Positions 1 through 5,262 of a stretch of DNA of 5,262 nt are shown piece after piece. Position numbers and translations under genes: made by a program. Position 1 is the stretch's first letter. Every line of letters begins with the position of its first letter. The DNA is taken from assembly GCA_964579415.1 (NCBI GenBank), contig CAZOGW010000174.1, forward strand, positions 1 to 5,262, written 5' to 3'. This stretch comes from CAZOGW01 sp964579415. Its GTDB lineage: Bacteria > Actinomycetota > Acidimicrobiia > Spongiisociales > UBA5794. Under the pieces are notes generated by a model that saw only the letters and a program-made list of their open reading frames with translations, was not told the DNA's origin and ran no database searches.

Positions 1-14
1 GAGGTCTTGGGTTG
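1..14 (+). promoter_or_regulatory. Ribosome-binding site and TTG start of the hsdR-like gene
   Basis: GAGG at 1-4 lies 7 bases before TTG at 12-14, a normal Shine-Dalgarno distance. The reading frame stays open to the left edge of the window, so an upstream start cannot be formally excluded. The residues after the TTG (S-I-H-K-E-V-V-F-E) match the way HsdR proteins usually begin, a short S/I-H-x-E-V-x-F-E segment, which supports TTG as the true start. Any promoter lies outside the window. Confidence 0.6.
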
Positions 15-3000
15 AGTATCCACAAGGAGGTCGTGTTCGAGACGGCCATCGAGGCACGCCTGCTCGCCAGCGGCTACCTGCCCGCCGACACCTACGACGC
101 CGAACTGGCGCTGGACCCGGGCCACCTGTTCGCCTTCATCACCGCCACCCAGCCGGAGGCGTGGGCGAAGTACGTCACCACCCTGGGCGGGGAGGACGCG
201 GCCCGGTCGCGGCTGGTGAGCAGGCTGGCGTCGGTGCTGACGACGCAGGGGTCGCTGGAGGTGTTGCGGGGCGGGGTGTCCGACTACGGGCAGATGTTCC
301 GGCTCTCATACCCGAAACCGGCAGCGGCGCTGGCACCGGAGGTGCGGGCTCTGTACGACGCCAATCGGGTGTCGGTGAAGCGCCAGGTTCCGATCCCGGG
401 CGCCGGCGAGACCGTCGACCTGGCGCTGTTCGTCAACGGCATCCCCGTGGTCACCGCCGAGCTCAAGGCGCGGTCGGCGGGGCAAAGCGTCGAGGACGCC
501 GTCGCCCAGTATCAGAAGCGCAGCCCGGACCATCAGCTCTTCCGCTACGCCGAGCGGGCACTGGTCCACTTCGCCGTCGACGAGGAGGCGGTGGCGATGG
601 CGACCCGCCTCGCCGGGCCCGCCACCCGGTTCCTGCCGTTCAACAAGGGCCGTGACGGCGGCGCCGGCAACCCGGACAACCCCGCCGGGTACAAGACCTC
701 CTACCTGTGGGAGGAGGTGTGGCAGCGTGACTCGCTGCTCGACCTGGTGCAGCGGTTCGTCAACGTCACCTACCAGGCGGACACCAAGAAGAAGGACCCG
801 AAGCGGGGGACCCACGTCTTCCCCCGCTACCACCAGTGGGACGTGGTCCGTGAGCTGGAGGCCCACGCCCGGGAGCACGGCCCCGGCCACAGCTACCTGG
901 TGCAGCACTCTGCCGGGTCGGGCAAGTCCAACTCCATCGCCTGGGCGGCGCACCGGCTCTACTCGCTGCACGACGCCGCCGACAGGCGGGTGTTCCACTC
1001 GGTGGTGGTCATCACCGACCGGCGCGTCCTCGACCAGCAACTCCAGGACACCATCTACGGCATCGAGCACCAGCACGGCGTCGTCCACCGCATCGACAAG
1101 GACTCCCGCCAACTCGCCGACGCCCTCGCCACCCAGGCGCCGGTGGTCATCACCACCCTGCAGAAGTTCCCCGTGGTGATGGAGCGCATCGGCGCCCTCC
1201 CCGAGCGCAACTACGCCGTCATCATCGACGAGGCCCACTCCTCGCAGACCGGCAAGGCGGCCCACAAGCTACGCGAGGTACTCACCCGGGGCGGCATCGC
1301 CGACCTGCCCGACCCCGGCGAGGAAGGCGCCTTCGACGTCGAGGAGGCCGTGCTGCGGGTGATCGAGACGGCGGGGCCGCAGCCCAACCTGAGCTTCCTC
1401 GCCTTCACCGCCACCCCCAAGGCGAAGACCCTGGAGATGTTCGGCGAAGCCACCCCCGAGGGGAAGCGCCGGCCCTTCCACCTGTACTCGATGCGGCAGG
1501 CCATCGAGGAGGGCTTCATCCTCGACGTGTTGAGCCACTACACCACCTATGAGCGGTTCTACCAGCTCACCAAGGAGATCGAGGACGACCCCCGGTTCGA
1601 GTCCCGCTCCGCCAGGAGGGCGGTGGCCCGGTTCGTCGACCTGCACCCCACCAACCTGGCGCAGAAGGCCGAGATCGTCGTCGAGCACTTCCGCCGCCAC
1701 GTGCAGGACCGCATCGGCGGCAAGGCCAAGGGCATCGTGGTGAGCCGCTCCCGGCGCTCCGCCTACGAGATGTGGAGAGCCATCCGGGACTACTGCGCCG
1801 CCAACGAATACCACGACATCGGGGCTCTGGTCGCCTTCTCCGGGTCGCTCGACGACGGCGCCGGCGGCACCGTGAGCGAGGCGAGCCTCAACGGGTTCTC
1901 CGAGCGGGAGCTGCCCGCCAGGTTCGAAGGCGACGGGTACCGGCTGCTCGTCGTCGCCGAGAAGTACCAGACCGGGTTCGACCAGCCCAAGCTGCTGGCG
2001 ATGTACGTCGACAAGAAGCTCGACGGCGTCCACGCCGTGCAGACCCTGTCCCGGCTCAACCGCACCATGCCGGGCAAGGACAAGCCGTTCGTGCTCGACT
2101 TCGTCAATGACGGCGACGACATCCGCAAGGCGTTCGAGCCCTACTACGAGACCACCGTGCTGGAATCGGGCACCGACCCGGCGCTTCTCTACGACCTCAA
2201 GCGTTTCCTGGACGCCTGGGGTATCTACTGGCCCGACGAGGTGGAAGCCTTCGCCGCGGTGTTCTTCAAGCCCAAGCCGTCGCCGCCGGACCAGGCGGCG
2301 CTGTCGGCCATCGTCGACACCGCGGTGGGCCGCTACCGCGACGAGTACGCCGAGCCGGAGCAGGTCGAGTTCGTCGGCCAGCTCGACTCCTACCTGCGCA
2401 TGTACGGGTTCCTCACCCACGTCGTCAGCTTCTCCGACACCGGGCTGGAGAAGCTGTTCGCCTACGGCCAGTGGCTGCGCCGCAAGCTGCCCAGCACCGC
2501 CGACGTGTCGCTGGTCGACCTGGCCGGCGACATCGACCTCGCCGCCATGCGCCACCAGTTATCCGGCACCGTCGCCATCGAGCTGGACGAGGGCACCGAG
2601 TTGTCGCCGCCGGCCGTGGGAGGGCGCCAGGCCGAGGACAGCTACGTGTCGCTCAGCGAGCTCATCGCCAGGTTCAACGACCTGTACGGCACCGACTTCA
2701 CCGAGGCCGACATGTTGCTGCCCGAGGCAGTCCACCTCGACATGGTCGCCGACGACCGTCTCGCCGACCAGGCCAAGGCCAACACCCCGGCCAACTTCCG
2801 CATCGTCTACGAGGACGCCTACAAGGACGCCCTGTTCCACCGCAAGGACCGCAACGAGGACGTGTTCCTCAAGACCATCGGCAACCCCGAGCTGCTCCAG
2901 GGGCTGATGGACGCCTACTTCCAGCTCACCTACGACAAGCTGCGGGAACACCAGCCGGCGCCCGACCTCATCGCCGCCGGCGAGTCCGCCACCGTCGAGT

Positions 3001-3449
3001 TCAAGTCCTCCGCCCGCTGGAGCACCACCGAGGGCAAGGTCCACCCCGGCGTCGAGGACGCCTTCGTCAAGACCGTCGCCGGCTTCCTCAACGCCGAAGG
3101 CGGCACCTTGCTGATCGGCGTCCAGGACCGCACCGGCCGCCTCCTCGGAGTCGACGCCGACGTCGCCTCCGTCCGCGGCAAAGACCTCGACGGCTACGAG
3201 AACTGGATGACCGACCGCCTCATCTCGTCCCTCACCCCCGGCACCACCTCAGTCGCCAAAGTCTCCGTCAGCTTCCCCCTGATTGACGGCACCACCATCG
3301 CCCGCATCGACGTGGCCCGCAGCCCCGAGCCTGTCTACACCAAGACCTCCAAGTCCCCCGAAGTGTTCTTCGTCCGCGTCGGCAACTCCACCAGGCAGCT
3401 ATCCCCCTCCGAAACAGTCGCCTACGTAAGAGACCACTGGCCCCCCTGA
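12..3449 (+). CDS. hsdR: Type I restriction endonuclease subunit R (HsdR-type) with C-terminal AlbA_2 domain
   Basis: This 1145-residue protein is the ATP-driven translocase and nuclease subunit of a type I restriction system. In that family HsdR joins HsdM and HsdS to pull in and cut unmodified foreign DNA. The HSDR_N nuclease domain (about 60-215) shows D136, then E150-L151-K152, then Q166-Y167, the PD-(D/E)xK core. The SF2 motor follows: Walker A G302-S-G-K-S306, motif Ia around V331-D341, T381-T382-L383-Q384, D406-E-A-H409, T466-A-T468, then in the second lobe T654-G-F-D657 and Q677-x-x-S-R-L-N-R684. A helical C-terminal region ends near 980, about where ordinary HsdR proteins stop. Residues about 985-1140 add an AlbA_2 domain: E991, E996-F-K998, F1025-L-N-x-E-G-G-T-L-L-I-G-V1037 and D1039. 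All catalytic motifs are present and the frame is intact. No HsdM or HsdS is visible; they are expected upstream. A different SF2 restriction helicase is less likely because of the characteristic HsdR N-terminus. Confidence 0.93.
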   Translation: MSIHKEVVFETAIEARLLASGYLPADTYDAELALDPGHLFAFITATQPEAWAKYVTTLGGEDAARSRLVSRLASVLTTQGSLEVLRGGVSDYGQMFRLSYPKPAAALAPEVRALYDANRVSVKRQVPIPGAGETVDLALFVNGIPVVTAELKARSAGQSVEDAVAQYQKRSPDHQLFRYAERALVHFAVDEEAVAMATRLAGPATRFLPFNKGRDGGAGNPDNPAGYKTSYLWEEVWQRDSLLDLVQRFVNVTYQADTKKKDPKRGTHVFPRYHQWDVVRELEAHAREHGPGHSYLVQHSAGSGKSNSIAWAAHRLYSLHDAADRRVFHSVVVITDRRVLDQQLQDTIYGIEHQHGVVHRIDKDSRQLADALATQAPVVITTLQKFPVVMERIGALPERNYAVIIDEAHSSQTGKAAHKLREVLTRGGIADLPDPGEEGAFDVEEAVLRVIETAGPQPNLSFLAFTATPKAKTLEMFGEATPEGKRRPFHLYSMRQAIEEGFILDVLSHYTTYERFYQLTKEIEDDPRFESRSARRAVARFVDLHPTNLAQKAEIVVEHFRRHVQDRIGGKAKGIVVSRSRRSAYEMWRAIRDYCAANEYHDIGALVAFSGSLDDGAGGTVSEASLNGFSERELPARFEGDGYRLLVVAEKYQTGFDQPKLLAMYVDKKLDGVHAVQTLSRLNRTMPGKDKPFVLDFVNDGDDIRKAFEPYYETTVLESGTDPALLYDLKRFLDAWGIYWPDEVEAFAAVFFKPKPSPPDQAALSAIVDTAVGRYRDEYAEPEQVEFVGQLDSYLRMYGFLTHVVSFSDTGLEKLFAYGQWLRRKLPSTADVSLVDLAGDIDLAAMRHQLSGTVAIELDEGTELSPPAVGGRQAEDSYVSLSELIARFNDLYGTDFTEADMLLPEAVHLDMVADDRLADQAKANTPANFRIVYEDAYKDALFHRKDRNEDVFLKTIGNPELLQGLMDAYFQLTYDKLREHQPAPDLIAAGESATVEFKSSARWSTTEGKVHPGVEDAFVKTVAGFLNAEGGTLLIGVQDRTGRLLGVDADVASVRGKDLDGYENWMTDRLISSLTPGTTSVAKVSVSFPLIDGTTIARIDVARSPEPVYTKTSKSPEVFFVRVGNSTRQLSPSETVAYVRDHWPP

Positions 3450-3461
3450 CCCCAGCTCCCC

Positions 3462-3691
3462 GTCGTCCTCCCCCGCCGCTTGGGGCACCGAGATGGCCGA
3501 CAGGACTTCATCCTCCCCCGCCGCTTCGGCGACNNNNNNNNNNNNNNNNNNNNNNNNNNNNNNNNNNNNNNNNNNNNNNNNNNNNNNNNNNNNNNNNNNN
3601 NNNNNNNNNNNNNNNNNNNNNNNNNNNNNNNNNTTCATCCTCCCCCGCCGCTTCGGCGACGGGTTTCATCCTCCCCCGCCGCTTCGGCGGG
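3462..3691. repeat. Short GC-rich hairpin direct repeats flanking the gap
   Basis: A 27-base unit beginning TTCATCCTCCCCCG occurs at 3507-3533 and, identically, at 3634-3660. A third copy at 3665-3691 matches at 25 of 27 positions. A diverged copy at 3462-3488 matches at 22 of 27. The two copies right of the gap are spaced 31 bases start to start; the first two are spaced 45. Each of the three good copies contains CGCCG-CTT-CGGCG, a 5-bp stem with a 3-base loop. The intervals are too short and uneven for CRISPR spacers, and 31 is not a multiple of three, so this is not a coding repeat. It could be an intergenic REP-like element or a multiplied terminator. More copies may be hidden in the N run. 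Confidence 0.8.
3534..3633. other. Assembly gap (100 N)
   Basis: This is a run of exactly 100 N, a usual placeholder for a gap of unknown length. The 27 bases immediately left (3507-3533) and immediately right (3634-3660) are identical, so the assembly broke inside the repeat. The true sequence could be longer, or the two contigs could simply overlap here. No feature should be called across it. Confidence 0.97.
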
Positions 3692-3696
3692 GGAGG
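3670..3696. terminator. Perfect 12-bp GC hairpin, possible terminator
   Basis: CCTCCCCCGCCG (3670-3681), loop CTT, then CGGCGGGGGAGG (3685-3696) form a perfect 12-bp stem. It is built from the last copy of the repeat, whose right arm is fully complementary here, unlike the other copies. No T-tract follows on the + strand (TGGACGATCGG) and there is no A-tract before it for the - strand. It is therefore either a U-less terminator, as proposed for GC-rich actinobacteria, or a structural repeat element. It lies about 220 bases after the hsdR stop in the sequence as given, a distance that includes the gap. Confidence 0.5.
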
Positions 3697-3701
3697 TGGA
3701 C

Positions 3702-3761
3702 GATCGGCAGGCCTGGCACGATGTGACCGCATCGCGTCGCCTAGCTCGTGGCAGGCCGATC
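3702..3761. repeat. Imperfect inverted repeat with nested palindrome
   Basis: The arm at 3702-3721 (starts GATCGGC, ends GGCACGA) is complementary to the arm at 3746-3761 (TCGTGGCAGGCCGATC), apart from a 4-base insertion and one mismatch, with 24 bases between them. The right arm overlaps a perfect 12-bp palindrome, GGCCGATCGGCC at 3754-3765. It could form a cruciform or be a protein-binding site. No known operator or attachment site is recognised. Confidence 0.45.
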
Positions 3762-3766
3762 GGCCG

Positions 3767-3791
3767 GAGGGGGTCTTCGCCCCACCCCCTC
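3767..3791. terminator. G/C stem-loop, weak terminator candidate
   Basis: GAGGGGG at 3767-3773 pairs perfectly with CCCCCTC at 3785-3791 (7 bp, 11-base loop). A competing, tighter hairpin pairs GGGG 3770-3773 with CCCC 3780-3783 around TCTTCG. No T-tract follows. It could end read-through before the HNH promoter, but in DNA this GC-rich it may also be chance. Confidence 0.3.
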
Positions 3792-3854
3792 AATGAGCCC
3801 GCTCCAAGTCGTCCGCGCGGCAAAGACATCCCCAAGAATCTTCCGTGAAATACG

Positions 3855-3883
3855 TCAACTCTGTCAGTACACCGTGATATACT
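3855..3883 (+). promoter_or_regulatory. Promoter of the DUF222/HNH gene
   Basis: TATACT at 3878-3883 matches the TATAAT -10 consensus at 5 of 6 positions. It stands out because this stretch is locally AT-rich within a GC-rich region. A weak -35 match, TCAACT (3 of 6), sits at 3855-3860 with a 17-base spacer. Transcription would start about 7 bases after the -10 box, at 3890-3891, which is the start codon itself. Confidence 0.55.
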
Positions 3884-3897
3884 CGAACATATGTTCC
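3884..3897. promoter_or_regulatory. LexA-type SOS box overlapping the start codon
   Basis: CGAACATATGTTCC matches the Gram-positive LexA box CGAACRNRYGTTYG at 13 of 14 positions. With the preceding T it matches mycobacterial TCGAAC-N4-GTTCGA at 10 of 12 defined positions. The inner GAACATATGTTC (3885-3896) is a perfect 12-bp palindrome. It lies directly after the -10 box and contains the ATG, so bound LexA would block transcription initiation. SOS boxes near 13E12-family genes are reported in Mycobacterium tuberculosis, which makes this site more credible. Confidence 0.75.
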
Positions 3898-5132
3898 CCT
3901 TCGGAGACCGCACCCACGAATCGCCTGAAGCAGCGGTGGACACCTACCGTGCCGAACTGGTCGAGATCGAAGCCTCGATCGCTCGCCTCCGGGCCCGGCA
4001 GGTGCAGCTCCTCACCTGGCTGCAGGGATGCACCGCCACCTTGGAGAACGGTGCCCGCTCCATGCAGGAGTGGATCTGCGGCGAGATGGACGTCAGCGCA
4101 CACACCGCCCGGAACCTGATGAGGGCCGTCGACTTCAAGTTCGACGACCGCCACCCCGGCATCGACACGCCTGACAGCTTCGACCGCATGGTCGCTGTCG
4201 CCGGCCTGGCACGAGCCGGAGCCACCTTCGACGATCTCCGAGCCAGCACCGACCGTGACATCGACGGCATCGACAAGCAGGCGGCGCTGTTGCGCCGGGT
4301 CACCCGCGCCACCGAACGCCAAGTCGCCGAGAAGAGGTTCTTCAAGATCGAACCCACCATGGGTAACACGGCATGGCGCATCGCCGGGTTGGCTCCCGCC
4401 CTCGACGGCGACCTCATCCGGCGCGCCCTCGAGGCACGCGGCGACGAACTCACCAAAAACGCCGGCAGCGACCGGCCCGACCTGGGCCAGCGTATGCTCG
4501 ACGCCCTCACCACCTTCGCCTTCGACTACCTCGACCCGCAAGGCGGCGAAGCATCACCCGACAGCGTCGTCGAAGCCGGCATGCCTGGCGACACCTCCAG
4601 CGGATCCACCGATGACCGTACGCCGGACGGCCACGGCCCCCAGGCTCGCCGCCGCCCCGGCGGGGCTCCCATCGCGTCGGTGACGGTGTTCATCGACGCC
4701 AAACTCGCCGAGTGGGACCGAGGAGTCCAGGGTATGGGCATCGCCGCCGGGCCTCGCATCGGCCCCGATTCACTGGATCGCATCGTCTGCGGCAGCATCG
4801 TCAGCATCGTGGCCATCGACCGCCTCGGAAACCCCACGGCCGCATCCGACAGGGCACGCACCATCCCGCCTGCCGTCCGCGCTGCCGTCCTCCGCCGCGA
4901 CGGCGGCTGCGTCATCGCCGGCTGCCACTCCCGCTACCGCCTCGAACCCCACCACATCATCCCCCGCAGCGAAGGTGGAAAACACCACCCCGATAACCTC
5001 GTGAGTCTCTGTTGGTTCCACCACCACGTCGCCATCCACCTCGACGGCCACCGCATCGACCCCGACAGCCCACCCCTACGACGCCGCTTCCTCCCCACCA
5101 CCAGGTATCGGGCCCCACCCCACGCCGCCTAG
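3891..5132 (+). CDS. DUF222 domain-containing HNH endonuclease (13E12 repeat family)
   Basis: This 413-residue protein has the layout of the actinobacterial DUF222/13E12 family. Residues about 16-45 form a charged, leucine-rich, probably coiled-coil segment, and DUF222 continues to about 215. A low-complexity linker rich in G, S, P and D spans about 216-260. A second conserved stretch starts V264-T-V-F-I-D269. The C-terminal HNH domain runs from T324-I-P-P through L373. It shows C340 and C345, the H354-H355 pair, G362-G363, N369, C374 and H377-H-H379, H383, giving the catalytic His/Asn and likely zinc ligands, so the nuclease site looks intact. Its cellular role and DNA target are unknown for the family. 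ATG 3891 is the only credible start: the frame has a stop at 3846-3848 and no ATG or GTG in between. No Shine-Dalgarno sequence precedes it, which fits a leaderless mRNA. The SOS box over the start predicts induction by DNA damage. Family members are often repeated in genomes. Confidence 0.93.
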   Translation: MFPFGDRTHESPEAAVDTYRAELVEIEASIARLRARQVQLLTWLQGCTATLENGARSMQEWICGEMDVSAHTARNLMRAVDFKFDDRHPGIDTPDSFDRMVAVAGLARAGATFDDLRASTDRDIDGIDKQAALLRRVTRATERQVAEKRFFKIEPTMGNTAWRIAGLAPALDGDLIRRALEARGDELTKNAGSDRPDLGQRMLDALTTFAFDYLDPQGGEASPDSVVEAGMPGDTSSGSTDDRTPDGHGPQARRRPGGAPIASVTVFIDAKLAEWDRGVQGMGIAAGPRIGPDSLDRIVCGSIVSIVAIDRLGNPTAASDRARTIPPAVRAAVLRRDGGCVIAGCHSRYRLEPHHIIPRSEGGKHHPDNLVSLCWFHHHVAIHLDGHRIDPDSPPLRRRFLPTTRYRAPPHAA

Positions 5133-5210
5133 CCGCCCGCCTCGGGTTACCCCCGCGAGCCGTGTGGGACCTGCCGTCAACTCCACCTGGGCCGATTCGG
5201 GCAGCTTCAC

Positions 5211-5240
5211 ATGACACGACCTACCGGAATGTGCCAAGAT
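5211..5240 (+). promoter_or_regulatory. Putative promoter for a gene beyond the window
   Basis: ATGACA at 5211-5216 matches the -35 consensus at 5 of 6 positions. After an 18-base spacer comes CAAGAT at 5235-5240 (3 of 6 for the -10), preceded by TGC, an extended -10 form. Transcription would begin near 5247. The match is moderate, but its position just before a ribosome-binding site supports it. The rest of 5133-5210 shows no gene and no convincing terminator. Confidence 0.35.
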
Positions 5241-5252
5241 CGATGCTGCGCG

Positions 5253-5260
5253 AAGGGGAG
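5253..5260 (+). promoter_or_regulatory. Ribosome-binding site of a downstream gene
   Basis: AAGGGGAG is a good purine-rich Shine-Dalgarno candidate at the very end of the window, downstream of the putative promoter. The start codon would be within about ten bases past the edge, on the + strand. Confidence 0.35.
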
Positions 5261-5262
5261 AT

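Noticed and set aside
306..2555. Long minus-strand open frames (306-1265 and 1269-2555) opposite hsdR
   Set aside because: They lie opposite the fully motif-supported hsdR frame, translate to low-complexity V/G/L/D-rich protein without recognisable domains, and are typical antisense shadows in GC-rich DNA.
3462..3691. CRISPR array
   Set aside because: The repeats are separated by only about 4 and 18 bases where sequence is known. No spacer-length unique sequence is present and no cas gene is in the window.
3670..3791. Canonical rho-independent terminator with U-tract
   Set aside because: Strong stems exist but no T-run follows either hairpin on the + strand, so only a tentative terminator call is kept.
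3399..3943. Small open frames running through the N region and the intergenic repeats
   Set aside because: They depend on unknown bases or on the repeat itself (FILPRRFGD-like), and the 31-base period breaks the frame at each copy.
3864..4541. Minus-strand frame of 225 residues over the HNH gene
   Set aside because: It overlaps the conserved DUF222 coding region and has no domain signature or credible promoter.
5133..5210. Terminator after the HNH gene
   Set aside because: Only very short complementary pieces (such as GGG-TTA-CCC) are present, with no stable stem and no T-tract.

Overview
The window is GC-rich DNA (high G+C at third codon positions, TTG start, DUF222/HNH gene with a LexA-type SOS box) and most resembles an actinobacterium. 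The class cannot be fixed from the sequence. A run of exactly 100 N marks an assembly gap, so this is probably a draft or metagenome scaffold. Both genes lie on the + strand.

Positions 12-3449 hold one large gene. It encodes an HsdR-type restriction motor subunit: N-terminal PD-(D/E)xK nuclease, then a two-lobed SF2 helicase/translocase, then the usual helical C-terminal region. A complete AlbA_2 (Schlafen AlbA_2/divergent AAA-4) domain is fused after the point where most HsdR proteins end. No modification (HsdM) or specificity (HsdS) gene is visible. They are most likely upstream, because the gene starts 12 bases into the window.

Positions 3450-3890 contain no gene. From left to right they hold short direct repeats of a GC-rich hairpin unit (TTCATCCTCCCCCG...), interrupted by the 100-N gap; a perfect 12-bp hairpin formed by the last repeat copy; an imperfect inverted repeat containing a 12-bp perfect palindrome; a second G/C hairpin; and a promoter. 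The 27 bases on the left edge of the gap are identical to the 27 bases on its right edge, so the gap length, and even its existence, is doubtful.

Positions 3891-5132 encode a complete 413-residue DUF222 + HNH endonuclease of the actinobacterial 13E12-repeat type. Its start codon lies inside a palindrome that matches the actinobacterial/Gram-positive LexA box. A -10 element sits just upstream with no ribosome-binding site, so the gene looks SOS-controlled and transcribed as a leaderless mRNA. Positions 5133-5262 hold no gene but end in a probable promoter and ribosome-binding site for a gene just beyond the window.

Taken together this is a small nuclease neighbourhood: a restriction motor with an unusual extra domain, a repeat-rich spacer, and a damage-inducible HNH protein. 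The restriction enzyme and the HNH protein are separated by about 440 bp with hairpins and a promoter between them, so they are probably separate transcription units. Any functional link between them is inference.
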